From contig QAMW01000019.1 in the NCBI GenBank assembly GCA_003150235.1, forward strand, positions 1-64,000: 64,000 nucleotides of DNA. The letters run 5' to 3'. The stretch comes from Bacteroidales bacterium. GTDB taxonomy: Bacteria; Bacteroidota; Bacteroidia; Bacteroidales; Muribaculaceae. Below the pieces are notes generated by a model. The model worked only from the letters and a program-made list of their open reading frames with translations, searched no databases and had not been told where the DNA came from. Of this stretch, positions 36,701 through 45,016 are shown piece by piece (within the stretch, counting starts at the first letter, position 1; each line of letters begins with the position of its first letter). The translations under genes were made by a program, and so were the position numbers.

Positions 36701-36728
36701 AAAAGCATGTTGCTAAACATGTTTTTTT
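36701..36728 (+). terminator. Terminator of the ligA/lpxH-side transcript
   Basis: CATGTT (36706-36711) pairs with AACATG (36716-36721) around GCTA. The stem is extended outward by an A-T-rich set (36701-36705 with 36722-36726) and runs into seven T residues. It lies 100 bases after the hydrolase stop. Confidence 0.75.
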
Positions 36729-36730
36729 GC

Positions 36731-36760
36731 TTGGTCAACTCAAAAAAAGGATGACCTTTG
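36731..36760 (+). promoter_or_regulatory. Promoter-like sequence of a candidate small RNA
   Basis: TTG (36731-36733) and GACCTTTG (36753-36760; 7 of 8 against TAnnTTTG, allowing the free positions) are 19 bp apart. This pair stands directly after the preceding terminator and before a second terminator, with no open reading frame between. Confidence 0.5.
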
Positions 36761-36764
36761 TAGC

Positions 36765-36850
36765 ACAAACCTAAAACAATCTTTTTTACCTTAGAAATTG
36801 TACCTATTGGAAACCCATAAAAAGGAGCTTAAGTGATTAAGCTCCTTTTT
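36765..36850 (+). ncRNA. Candidate small RNA between lpxH-like gene and ispD
   Basis: A predicted transcript of about 86 nt, from the promoter-like pair at 36731-36760 to a strong intrinsic terminator. The terminator stem 36819-36832/36837-36850 is 14 bp with a GTGA loop, and its 3' arm ends in five T. Inside, ACAAT (36777-36781) and ATTGT (36797-36801) could form a second small stem. A free-standing terminator between two genes that each have their own signals is the main argument. No known RNA family was recognised. Confidence 0.45.
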
Positions 36851-36852
36851 AT

Positions 36853-36885
36853 TTTTGTTAAAATCGCGAGCTTTGAGTAACTTTG
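36853..36885 (+). promoter_or_regulatory. Promoter of ispD, implies leaderless mRNA
   Basis: TTTTG (36853-36857) and TAACTTTG (36878-36885) are 20 bp apart, close to consensus. The start point falls at about 36889-36892, on the ATG of ispD at 36891. The first base of the -33 element directly follows the small-RNA terminator. Confidence 0.7.
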
Positions 36886-36890
36886 TAAAC

Positions 36891-37580
36891 ATGACTGAAT
36901 CATCTATATATTGCATAATTGTCGCTGCCGGAAGCGGCTCACGCTTCGGCTCGGAACTTCCGAAACAGTTCTGTGAACTGAACGGGAAACCGGTGTTGAT
37001 GCACACAATTGCCGGGATACGCAACGGTTGCCCCGATGTTAAAATAGTATTAGTGCTCAATCGCAACCATCAGGATTTATGGCATGATTTGTGTTCACAC
37101 CATAACTTCATGTCGCCCGATGTCAGATTTGGCGGAGCTACACGTTGGGAATCAGTCAAAAATGCTCTTTCCGACATCAATCTACCTGACAACCGCAAAA
37201 GCATAGTCATGGTACATGACGGCGCGCGCCCGATTGTAAAACCGGAATTGCTTCACAGGATTATCGAAGCTGCCGCCGATACAACGGGAGTAATACCCGT
37301 GATACCCGTAAGCGACTCGCTGAGAATGATATCGGACGATGGACACTCCGTGCCGGTCGACCGGGGGCTGTTTCGTGCCGTTCAGACCCCGCAGGCATTT
37401 GACGGGCAGCTTCTGCTTGATGCCTACAAGCTACCTTACCGTGACACATTCACCGACGACGCTTCTGTAATGGCTGCGGCAGGCTACCCCGACATAAAGC
37501 TTGTCGACGGCGACCCATGCAACATTAAAATCACCCTCCCTTACGACCTCAAAATAGCCTCATTGTATCTTGACCGATGA
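36891..37580 (+). CDS. ispD: 2-C-methyl-D-erythritol 4-phosphate cytidylyltransferase
   Basis: A 229-residue enzyme of the MEP isoprenoid pathway. It has the CTP-binding loop VAAGSGSRFGSELPKQF (about 9-25), a GGATRWESVKNAL segment (about 80-92), VMVHDGARP (about 103-111), and the C-terminal GDPCNIKIT. A longer frame starts at a TTG (36855), but that codon is inside the -33 element, so the ATG at 36891 is preferred. Its stop overlaps the recG start as ATGA. Confidence 0.95.
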   Translation: MTESSIYCIIVAAGSGSRFGSELPKQFCELNGKPVLMHTIAGIRNGCPDVKIVLVLNRNHQDLWHDLCSHHNFMSPDVRFGGATRWESVKNALSDINLPDNRKSIVMVHDGARPIVKPELLHRIIEAAADTTGVIPVIPVSDSLRMISDDGHSVPVDRGLFRAVQTPQAFDGQLLLDAYKLPYRDTFTDDASVMAAAGYPDIKLVDGDPCNIKITLPYDLKIASLYLDR

Positions 37581-39667
37581 ACCGCCTGCGCAGCCTCGAC
37601 ATAAAATTTTTACGCGGCATAGGTCCGAAACGCGCCGAACTGCTCAACAAGCAGCTCGGCATATCGTCGTACCGCGACCTGCTCTACCACTTTCCCCATC
37701 GCTATGTCGACCGCTCGACTTTCTACAAGATTTCGCAGTTTGAAGGCGACATGCCGGCTGTTCAGGTCAAAGGAAGGTTTCTTGCAATGTCGCTCCACGG
37801 GGAGGGAGCCAAGACGCGCCTTGTGGGAGTATTTACCGACGGCATCACTACCATGGAGGTAGTATGGTTCAGAAAAGTGAAGCAGATACGCGAAAGCTAT
37901 CACACCGGCAACGAGTATATACTTTTCGGGAAACCGGAGGTGTTTAACGGAAAATGGAGCATGGTACATCCCGAAGTCGACCTGCCCGACTCCGCCGGTG
38001 CCTCGCAAGGACTACGTGGCATCTATCCGCTCACCGACACCCTGCGCAACCAAGGTATCGCTACCCGACAGATTTTCACGTGGATTCAGACAGCCCTAAA
38101 CGCCGCGCCACATATCTCGGAGACACTGCCTGATTATATAATACGTAAACTCAGGCTCATGCCGCTCCGTGACGCACTGGTCAATATACATAACCCGCAG
38201 TCACTCGAAGCACTCAACGCGGCAAAACTGCGGTTGAAATTTGAGGAACTGTTTTATCTCCAACTTAATATTCAGCGTTATTCCCGCCAGCGCAACATGG
38301 CGCTCGCAGGTTTCCGTTTCTCACGGATAGGCGACTATTTCAACCGCTTCTATTTCGAGCAGCTGCCGTTTGAACTTACCGGCGCACAGAAGCGCGTGAT
38401 AAAGGAGATACGCGCCGACATCGCCACCGGTCGACAGATGAACCGTCTTTTACAGGGAGATGTAGGCAGCGGCAAGACCCTCGTGGCGTTACTCTGTATG
38501 CTCATCGCCCTCGACAACGATACCCAGGCATGTCTCATGGCACCGACCGAGATTCTCGCCACCCAGCATTTCGAGACCATCTACAAACTTGCCTCCCCGC
38601 TCGGCATCAACATAAAACTGCTTACCGGCTCCACGGGAAAAGCGGAACGCGATATCATCCATCGCCAGTTGCGCGACGGCTCGCTACACATACTCATAGG
38701 CACACACGCCGTGATTGAGGACAATGTGCAGTTCCGTAACCTTGGTTTCGTAGTAATCGACGAGCAACACCGTTTCGGGGTGGCTCAACGCGCCCGGCTC
38801 TGGGCAAAAAACCGTATCGCGCCCCACGTGCTTGTAATGACGGCAACCCCGATTCCGCGCACACTCGCCATGACTATCTACGGCGACCTGAGCGTGTCGG
38901 TAATCGACGAGCTGCCTCCGGGAAGAAAGCCGGTAACCACTCTGCTCAGATACGATGACAACCGCATGAAGGTGTATCAGGCTATCGGGCGTCAGTTGAA
39001 AGAGGGTCGGCAGGCGTATATAGTATATCCGCTCATAAAGGAGAATGAAAAGCTCGACCTTAGATGCCTTGAAGAGGGATATGAACTCATAAAGGAGACA
39101 TTTCCACAATACAAAGTTTGCTATGTCCATGGCAAAATGAAACCGTCGGAAAAAGATTACCAGATGAATCTTTTCGCCTCGGGACAGGCACAGATATTGG
39201 TGGCTACGACTGTAATCGAAGTAGGAGTTAATGTGCCGAATGCCTCGGTGATGCTGATTGAAAATGCAGAAAGATTCGGACTGTCCCAACTGCACCAGCT
39301 GCGGGGACGCGTAGGTCGTGGCGCCGACCAAAGCTATTGTATACTGATGTCACATCATAAAATAACCAAGGAGACACGCCGCAGACTCGAAATAATGACA
39401 TCCACAACCGATGGGTTTGTCATCGCCGAGGCAGATTTGAAAATGCGTGGACCGGGCGACATAGAGGGAACCATGCAGAGCGGAATGCCGCTTGAACTGC
39501 ATATCGCGAACCTCGCTACCGACGGTCAGATTGTGCAGCTCGCACGTGATACAGCCATAGAGATACTTGACCATGATCCGGAAATAAGCAGCCATGAAAA
39601 CGCTATATTGCGAACCGAGCTTGCCATGGCAAACAGCAATATTATAGATTGGTCACGTATAAGCTAA
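37577..39667 (+). CDS. recG: ATP-dependent DNA helicase RecG
   Basis: A 696-residue branch-migration helicase. It has an N-terminal wedge/OB region (about 60-160) and helicase motifs LLQGDVGSGKT (about 291-301), PTEILATQHF (about 320-329), DEQHRFGVAQR (about 395-405) and TATPIPRTL (about 420-428). The C-terminal helicase half has TTVIEVGVNVPNA, LHQLRGRVGRG and the RecG-specific GPGDIEGTMQSG. It rescues stalled forks. Translationally coupled to ispD, an arrangement common in Bacteroidales. Confidence 0.96.
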   Translation: MNRLRSLDIKFLRGIGPKRAELLNKQLGISSYRDLLYHFPHRYVDRSTFYKISQFEGDMPAVQVKGRFLAMSLHGEGAKTRLVGVFTDGITTMEVVWFRKVKQIRESYHTGNEYILFGKPEVFNGKWSMVHPEVDLPDSAGASQGLRGIYPLTDTLRNQGIATRQIFTWIQTALNAAPHISETLPDYIIRKLRLMPLRDALVNIHNPQSLEALNAAKLRLKFEELFYLQLNIQRYSRQRNMALAGFRFSRIGDYFNRFYFEQLPFELTGAQKRVIKEIRADIATGRQMNRLLQGDVGSGKTLVALLCMLIALDNDTQACLMAPTEILATQHFETIYKLASPLGINIKLLTGSTGKAERDIIHRQLRDGSLHILIGTHAVIEDNVQFRNLGFVVIDEQHRFGVAQRARLWAKNRIAPHVLVMTATPIPRTLAMTIYGDLSVSVIDELPPGRKPVTTLLRYDDNRMKVYQAIGRQLKEGRQAYIVYPLIKENEKLDLRCLEEGYELIKETFPQYKVCYVHGKMKPSEKDYQMNLFASGQAQILVATTVIEVGVNVPNASVMLIENAERFGLSQLHQLRGRVGRGADQSYCILMSHHKITKETRRRLEIMTSTTDGFVIAEADLKMRGPGDIEGTMQSGMPLELHIANLATDGQIVQLARDTAIEILDHDPEISSHENAILRTELAMANSNIIDWSRIS

Positions 39668-39913
39668 TCAGAGTGTTACAACATATTTTAACACTCATTC
39701 AACCCAAACAACATACAAAAGTCTGCCTAAGTTTGGAAATATGTTGTAAAACATATTTTATATAATTCATTGATTGTAAGCAAATTATCAACAGATTTCA
39801 ATTTTAGATGATATTTTTTACACTTTTTGTCTTGACAAGTTATTCAACCCAAGCGGAAAATTTCTTATATTTGAAGTACAGACGTAAGAAAAGGTTAAAA
39901 TATTAAAACTGAC

Positions 39914-40375
39914 ATGGAGCAAACTTTAGTAATACTCAAGCCTTCTGCCATACATCGCGGACTAATCGGTAAAATTATCAACCGGTTTCAGGAAAAGGGA
40001 CTCATCATCACCGGCTTGAAGATGATGCAGCTTGATGAAACAATACTTCGCGAGCACTATGCACACTTGGTAGAGAAGCCTTTTTTCCCCTCACTCCTCC
40101 AGTCAATGATGGCTACGCCTGTCATCGTGATGTGTCTTGAAGGGAAAGATGCGGTTGAGGTGGTAAGACTGATGACCGGAGCTACTAACGGTCGCAAGGC
40201 ATTACCGGGCACTATAAGAGGAGATTTCTCCATGAGCGGACAAGAAAATATCATTCACGCATCAGACAGCGTCGAAAACGGGAAAATCGAATTGGCAAGA
40301 TTCTTCAAGCCGGAAGAAATCTTTAGCTATGTTCCATCAGATTTAAGATTTTACTACTCGCCTGACGAAAACTAA
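39914..40375 (+). CDS. ndk: Nucleoside-diphosphate kinase
   Basis: A 153-residue kinase. It shows ETLVILKPS-type opening (QTLVILKPSAIHRG), the Arg-containing MTGATNGRKALPGTIRGDF (about 89-107) and the phosphohistidine in ENIIHASDS (about 113-121), although the usual N-x-x-H core reads IIHAS. It balances NTP pools. The 246-bp gap upstream is AT-rich and holds a TATATTTG box at 39866-39873 and ACAACATATTTTA/TATGTTGTAAAACA repeats of no clear meaning. Confidence 0.92.
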   Translation: MEQTLVILKPSAIHRGLIGKIINRFQEKGLIITGLKMMQLDETILREHYAHLVEKPFFPSLLQSMMATPVIVMCLEGKDAVEVVRLMTGATNGRKALPGTIRGDFSMSGQENIIHASDSVENGKIELARFFKPEEIFSYVPSDLRFYYSPDEN

Positions 40376-40394
40376 CTGGAAAAATTAAAAACCG

Positions 40395-41336
40395 ATGCAA
40401 TTTAATATCAAAAGAATAACCGTAGCAACCGCAATAACTTTAGCCACAACATTTGCGGTGACGGCTCAGACTACCTTCAACCGCCGCCCCGCACAGCATA
40501 ACGCCGAACATCAGGATTTACTTGCCTACCAGACAAACATCGACGAGCAAATCAAGCTGAAAGAGACGCTGGATTATATGGACAACATCTTTAACGAAGA
40601 GGAAGAGCCCGAAATGGATATCTACACTGAAGGCTGGGACAGCGGCACTGTCAATCCTTATCGTAGCGCAGATGTACCTGAAACAAAGAAAATCGATGTA
40701 AGCAATTATGCAATGCCTACTCCGGGTTATGTAACATCACCCTACGGATATCGTCCGAGATTCCGTCGTATGCACAAGGGCATCGACCTTAAAGTACAGA
40801 TCGGGGATACTATCCGCGCAGCATTTGACGGCAAAGTCAGACTTACAAAATATGAGCGTAAAGGCTATGGATACTATGTAATCGTCCGTCATGAAAACGG
40901 GTTGGAAACGGTATATGGCCACCTTTCAAAATTTCTCGTAAAACCTGATGAATATGTAAAAGCAGGTGACCCGATAGCCCTTGGCGGCAATACCGGTCGT
41001 TCTACCGGCCCGCATCTCCATTTTGAGACCCGCTACATGGGCTATGCGATAAATCCGGCAGCAATATTCGACTTTGCCAACCAGACAACCCACACCGATG
41101 AATTTACGTTCAACAAGAACACATACAAAAATTCACGCGACTACTCCCCGAAGAAACGCAATAAAGCAATTGCATCGGCAAGCAAGTCAGGGTCATCAAC
41201 CGTAAGAATAAGAAAAGGCGACACCCTTTCAAAAATTGCAAAGGCAAACGGCACCACTGTCGACAAGCTATGCAAACTTAACGGCATAAGCCGCACCACA
41301 GTGCTTACAGCAGGTAAACCGCTCAAAGTGAGATAA
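40395..41336 (+). CDS. M23 peptidoglycan endopeptidase with LysM
   Basis: A 313-residue secreted protein. It has a signal peptide (about 1-24), an acidic linker and an M23/LytM domain (about 110-225). The zinc ligands lie in RMHKGIDLK (His, Asp, about 126-134) and GPHLHFE (about 205-211). A single C-terminal LysM repeat (about 270-313) follows a Lys/Ser-rich spacer. It should cut peptide cross-links in the cell wall or activate amidases. It is 19 bases behind ndk and ends at a clear terminator. Confidence 0.92.
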   Translation: MQFNIKRITVATAITLATTFAVTAQTTFNRRPAQHNAEHQDLLAYQTNIDEQIKLKETLDYMDNIFNEEEEPEMDIYTEGWDSGTVNPYRSADVPETKKIDVSNYAMPTPGYVTSPYGYRPRFRRMHKGIDLKVQIGDTIRAAFDGKVRLTKYERKGYGYYVIVRHENGLETVYGHLSKFLVKPDEYVKAGDPIALGGNTGRSTGPHLHFETRYMGYAINPAAIFDFANQTTHTDEFTFNKNTYKNSRDYSPKKRNKAIASASKSGSSTVRIRKGDTLSKIAKANGTTVDKLCKLNGISRTTVLTAGKPLKVR

Positions 41337-41377
41337 AACAATACGCTTCAATACATTCTTCTCAATAGGATTTATAC

Positions 41378-41415
41378 AAAAGGTCGTCAAATATATGACG
41401 GCCTTTTCCTTTTTT
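41378..41415 (+). terminator. Terminator after the M23 peptidase gene
   Basis: AAAAGGTCGTCA (41378-41389) pairs with TGACGGCCTTTT (41396-41407) over 12 bp including a G-T pair, followed by CCTTTTTT. Loop of 6 nt. Confidence 0.88.
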
Positions 41416-41444
41416 ATCGAGATTAAAAACGAAATGCCTGTAAA

Positions 41445-41530
41445 TAACTTTGTTGATAACTTTGTTGATAACTGTTGAACAAATAAAACTAATTAACATT
41501 TTGAAATATGCATGTAACTCCGTAACTTTG
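41445..41530 (+). promoter_or_regulatory. Tandem TAACTTTGTTGA repeats and promoter of the HU/SPOR gene
   Basis: TTTTG (41499-41503) and TAACTTTG (41523-41530), 19 bp apart, form a consensus promoter with a start near 41535. About 75 bases upstream, TAACTTTGTTGA is repeated exactly in tandem (41445-41456, 41457-41468), followed by a degenerate third unit. Each unit itself contains a -7-type octamer. Confidence 0.65.
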
Positions 41531-41543
41531 TGTTGTGAATCTC

Positions 41544-42524
41544 ATGATACGTCATATTGAATACCTGATGCTCCGGCATGACTGTGTGGTAATCCCCGGT
41601 CTTGGCGCGATTATAGCGCATTATCGCCCGGCATATATCGACAAGGAACTCGGCTGCATGTTTCCTCCGTCACGTACACTTGGATTCAATCCCGACATAT
41701 CACACAACGATGGTCTTCTGACATCGTCAATCGCACGTGGAATGGAGACCACATTCGACAATGCCTCCGCAATCCTGGCAAAAGAAGTTGCAGCCCTCAA
41801 ATTACAGCTCGATAATTCAGGTGAATATGCCTTGGGACGTCTTGGAGTATTGAGCCGTCACGATGACGGTCCGATAATATTCGAGCCATTTTCCGCAACA
41901 TCCATCTCTCCCCGTTATGCCGGGTTACAGGCTGTAGCGATGATACCTGTCACAGAAACACTACATACCGCTGCGGAGGATGAAACAGAGCGTGCAGACA
42001 ACCGCAGGGCAATGCCGCTTCACCGACGCGTGATAAATATTGCAGCGTCCCTGGCATTGCTTGTATGTATCGGTATCACACTGACAACGCCGGTCATCGA
42101 GAACAGAGCGGCATTTGCCGGAATCGGCGGCAGTATCACATCGTCACAGGTGGCACAAGAACCGGTGTTTGAACCGGTCGTGCAGCCCGACATCGACCTC
42201 CGCATAGCGTTGCCGGAGAAAGAAGAGCAGGAAAGTGCGCCTGTCGACCTATCGACTCCGGCTATCGTCCGGCCTGCAATCACCGCCCTGCATCTTGACC
42301 CGTCAGACAGATATTATCTTATTGTGGCATCACTCCCTACCCGTGAGAAAGCGGAAGAATATATAGCTGCACAAAATCACGGCGACAGGATGGAAATCAT
42401 AGAAGCTGACGGCAGATACCGGGTATTCGTAGCCACAGGCAACACCATTGACATGGCGCGCAGCCCCATCACTGTTGACAAATATGCACTGCGCTATCCT
42501 AATGCATGGGTATGCCGCCATTAA
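41544..42524 (+). CDS. HU-like/SPOR domain membrane protein
   Basis: A protein of about 326 residues. The N-terminal ~110 residues resemble the CCDC81-type prokaryotic HU domain seen in Bacteroidetes (IEYLMLRHDCVVIPGLGAIIA). A transmembrane helix lies at about 168-185 and a Pro/Glu-rich linker follows. The C-terminal SPOR domain (about 255-326, YYLIVASLPTREKAEEYIAAQ) binds denuded septal glycan. The protein could tie DNA or a cytosolic partner to the division site (inference). A GTG at 41535 is in frame but lies at the predicted transcript start; the ATG at 41544 is preferred. Confidence 0.75.
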   Translation: MIRHIEYLMLRHDCVVIPGLGAIIAHYRPAYIDKELGCMFPPSRTLGFNPDISHNDGLLTSSIARGMETTFDNASAILAKEVAALKLQLDNSGEYALGRLGVLSRHDDGPIIFEPFSATSISPRYAGLQAVAMIPVTETLHTAAEDETERADNRRAMPLHRRVINIAASLALLVCIGITLTTPVIENRAAFAGIGGSITSSQVAQEPVFEPVVQPDIDLRIALPEKEEQESAPVDLSTPAIVRPAITALHLDPSDRYYLIVASLPTREKAEEYIAAQNHGDRMEIIEADGRYRVFVATGNTIDMARSPITVDKYALRYPNAWVCRH

Positions 42525-42566
42525 TTTACTAATCTCCATTAATATTCACACATAGCACCATATACT

Positions 42567-43103
42567 ATGAGCGATTTTCATAACCTCATTGTCAATCGAC
42601 GCAGTATCCGTCGATATACAGAAGAAGAAATTTCTCCCGAAGATGTAAAAACTATCCTTGAGGCAGCACTCATGGCTCCGTCATCAAAAAGCACACGTCC
42701 ATGGCAATTTGTGGTTGTGGAAGACTCGGCTATGCTTGAGGCTCTGAGCAAATGTAAGGAGAGCGGTGCCGGTCCGATAGCGGGATGTGCGCTCGCCATC
42801 GTCGTTGCTGTCGATGTAGAAGCCACCGACCCCTGGATTGAGGATGCCTCAATAGCAGCAACATATATACAGCTGCAGGCACAAGACCTCGGACTCGGAA
42901 GTTGCTGGATACAGGTTCGCGGCAGATACACCGCCAACGACATGGAATCAGAAACATACGTGCAGAATCTGCTCGAAATGCCCGATACCATTCTTCCGGT
43001 GTGCATAATCACTCTCGGACACAAGAATGAAGAGCGCAAACCGCAGGCTACCGACAAACTCTTATGGGAAAAAGTGCATATAGGCACATGGAAAGAACGC
43101 TGA
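42567..43103 (+). CDS. Nitroreductase-family protein
   Basis: A 178-residue FMN-binding oxidoreductase. It opens NRRSIRRYTEEEIS (FMN phosphate contacts), has MAPSSKSTRPWQFVVVE (about 32-48), and ends with the family's LGSCWIQVRGR and GHKNEERKP segments. The natural substrate is unknown; relatives reduce nitro compounds or quinones. It is the first gene of a four-gene unit, and its end overlaps the DUF2520 gene by 16 bases. Confidence 0.88.
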   Translation: MSDFHNLIVNRRSIRRYTEEEISPEDVKTILEAALMAPSSKSTRPWQFVVVEDSAMLEALSKCKESGAGPIAGCALAIVVAVDVEATDPWIEDASIAATYIQLQAQDLGLGSCWIQVRGRYTANDMESETYVQNLLEMPDTILPVCIITLGHKNEERKPQATDKLLWEKVHIGTWKER

Positions 43104-43891
43104 CCGGAAATGAAAAAGATATTGTAATCCTCGGAGCTGGTAATGTGGCAACCCATCTCGCCATAAGCCTCTCACGACAGGCACATATCTCGCAGATATA
43201 CAATCACAACATCAAAGGAGCGCAAGAACTTGCCGCGCAAGTCAGAGCAGAAGCAATCGACGATCTAAGAGCTCTTGACCCACATGCCGGTCTTTACATA
43301 ATCTCAGTAAAAGACGACGCAATCGCAACTATTGCAGAATATATGAAGGGATTCGGGGGCTTGTGGGCACACACATCAGGGTCAGTGCCTATGAGTGCTT
43401 TGTCTCCCACCTCTGATACATACGGTGTGTTTTATCCCATGCAGACATTTTCCAAATATGTAAGTGTCGACATGGCAAAAGTGCCGATCTTTATTGAAGG
43501 CAGTTCGGAGAATGTGACGGAACACTTGAAGGAATACGCTTCCTTGATTTCATCCAAAGTCTATGAAGCCGACAGCGAGCGACGCGCAAGACTACATATC
43601 GCAGCTGTATTTGCATGCAATTTCACAAACCGCCTGTGGGATATTTCAGCAAATCTGTTAAAGAAAATCGGTCTGGAATTTGACACGATGCAGCCCCTCG
43701 TGGAGGCAATGCTAACAAAGGCATGTGCGGTCACGCCACATGAAGGACAGACCGGTCCGGCGCGGCGCAAAGACATGAAAATAATAAAAAAACATCTCGA
43801 AATGCTTGAAGGGGAAGACAAGGAACTCTACTCCATCCTTTCCGACAGCATCATAAAGCAATATTATCCCGATGAGCAAGATAAATTATGA
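43088..43891 (+). CDS. Rossmann-fold DUF2520 protein
   Basis: A protein of about 267 residues. The N-terminal NADP-type Rossmann motif is VILGAGNVATHLA (about 14-26) and the IISVKDDAIATIAE stretch is like pyrroline-5-carboxylate or F420-dependent reductases. The C-terminal domain is DUF2520 (about 130-250; AAVFACNFTNRLWDIS). The reaction is not known. The frame can start at 43064, but ATG 43088 gives a shorter overlap. Downstream kdsC overlaps it by 20 bases. Confidence 0.82.
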   Translation: MERTLTGNEKDIVILGAGNVATHLAISLSRQAHISQIYNHNIKGAQELAAQVRAEAIDDLRALDPHAGLYIISVKDDAIATIAEYMKGFGGLWAHTSGSVPMSALSPTSDTYGVFYPMQTFSKYVSVDMAKVPIFIEGSSENVTEHLKEYASLISSKVYEADSERRARLHIAAVFACNFTNRLWDISANLLKKIGLEFDTMQPLVEAMLTKACAVTPHEGQTGPARRKDMKIIKKHLEMLEGEDKELYSILSDSIIKQYYPDEQDKL

Positions 43892-44393
43892 TTTGACCAA
43901 AATACGCGCTATAGCCTTCGATGTTGACGGCGTGCTGTCGCCCTCAACAATTCCTCTCGGAGAGTCGGGCGTACCGTCGCGTATGGTCAATATAAAAGAT
44001 GGATACGCACTGCAACTTGCGGTAAAACACGGATACATAATATCCATAATAACCGGGGCTGACAGTGAAGCAGTCAGGACAAGATTTGCAGCACTTGGCA
44101 TCAAGGACATATATATGAAAGCCGGTGTCAAGATAACCATACTTAAGGAATGGATGGATCGTCATAATCTGTCACCGGAAGAGGTCGCATTCGCAGGTGA
44201 TGATATCCCCGATTATGAGCCAATGTGTCACGTAGGATTGCCGGTAGCTCCCGCAGATGCCGCTCCGGAAATCAAAAATATCGCCAAATATATATCGCCG
44301 GTCAACGGCGGTTACGGAGTAGCGCGCGACCTTCTGGAAGAGATAATGAAAGCTCAGGATAACTGGATGTCATCGGCAAAAGCATTCGGGTGA
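43872..44393 (+). CDS. kdsC: HAD-family Kdo-8-phosphate phosphatase (KdsC-type)
   Basis: A 173-residue cap-less HAD phosphatase. Motif I is AFDVDGVLSPS (about 15-25) with both aspartates, motif II is SIITGAD (about 57-63), and motifs III-IV are KAGVKITILKE and AFAGDDIPDYEPM (about 110-122). It matches KdsC, which dephosphorylates Kdo-8-P in LPS core synthesis. Overlaps the DUF2520 gene, so its translation is coupled. Confidence 0.88.
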   Translation: MSKINYDLTKIRAIAFDVDGVLSPSTIPLGESGVPSRMVNIKDGYALQLAVKHGYIISIITGADSEAVRTRFAALGIKDIYMKAGVKITILKEWMDRHNLSPEEVAFAGDDIPDYEPMCHVGLPVAPADAAPEIKNIAKYISPVNGGYGVARDLLEEIMKAQDNWMSSAKAFG

Positions 44394-44416
44394 TAATATT
44401 CGCTAAATCAAAATTT

Positions 44417-45016
44417 ATGAAGAATTACGCGCCACTTCAAAATCTCCAAGGGAAGCGGATACTCCTTGCAAGTCACTCCCCTCGCCGGCACGAACTGCTC
44501 GGGATGCTCGGTATCGACTTCAGTGTCGCCGACTCAATTGATGTCGACGAGAGCTATCCCGCCGATATCCCCGTAGATACCGTAGCCGAGTATCTTTCCC
44601 GAAAGAAAGCTGAAGCCTACTCCCTGACTTTGAAGCCTGACACTGTGCTGATAACCGCTGACACTATAGTCATTGTTAACGGAGAAATCCTTGGGAAGCC
44701 GTACTCGGAAGAAAATGCCCGGGAGATGCTGAAAAAGTTATCAGGGAAAAAGCACAAGGTCATTACCGGCGTCACAATATCCACAACAGAAAAGAGACAT
44801 TCCTTTTCCGCCGTGACAAATGTAACCTTCGACTCTCTTACCGATGATGAAATTGAATATTACATCAAAAGATACCATCCTTTTGACAAGGCAGGTGCTT
44901 ACGGCATCCAGGAATGGATTGGCGCGGTCGGCATTGAAGGCATCGAGGGAAGTTATTATAATGTAATGGGATTACCGGTTCACCGGCTTTACAAATGTCT
45001 GTCAACTTTAGACTGA
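44417..45016 (+). CDS. maf: Maf-like nucleoside triphosphate pyrophosphatase
   Basis: A protein of about 199 residues. Maf signatures are ILLASHSPRRHELLGMLG (about 14-31), YLSRKKAEAY, ADTIVIVNGEILGKP (about 83-97) and the GAYGIQEW segment. It hydrolyses non-canonical or pyrimidine NTPs (dTTP/UTP type by the YhdE class). An upstream GTG (44390) is in frame inside the kdsC end, but ATG 44417 fits the family. Its last 28 bases overlap the converging ATP-grasp gene. Confidence 0.9.
   Translation: MKNYAPLQNLQGKRILLASHSPRRHELLGMLGIDFSVADSIDVDESYPADIPVDTVAEYLSRKKAEAYSLTLKPDTVLITADTIVIVNGEILGKPYSEENAREMLKKLSGKKHKVITGVTISTTEKRHSFSAVTNVTFDSLTDDEIEYYIKRYHPFDKAGAYGIQEWIGAVGIEGIEGSYYNVMGLPVHRLYKCLSTLD

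Noticed and set aside
36751..36774. Seven-codon frame at the start of the candidate small RNA
   Set aside because: It overlaps the -7 box, so it would lie outside the predicted transcript.
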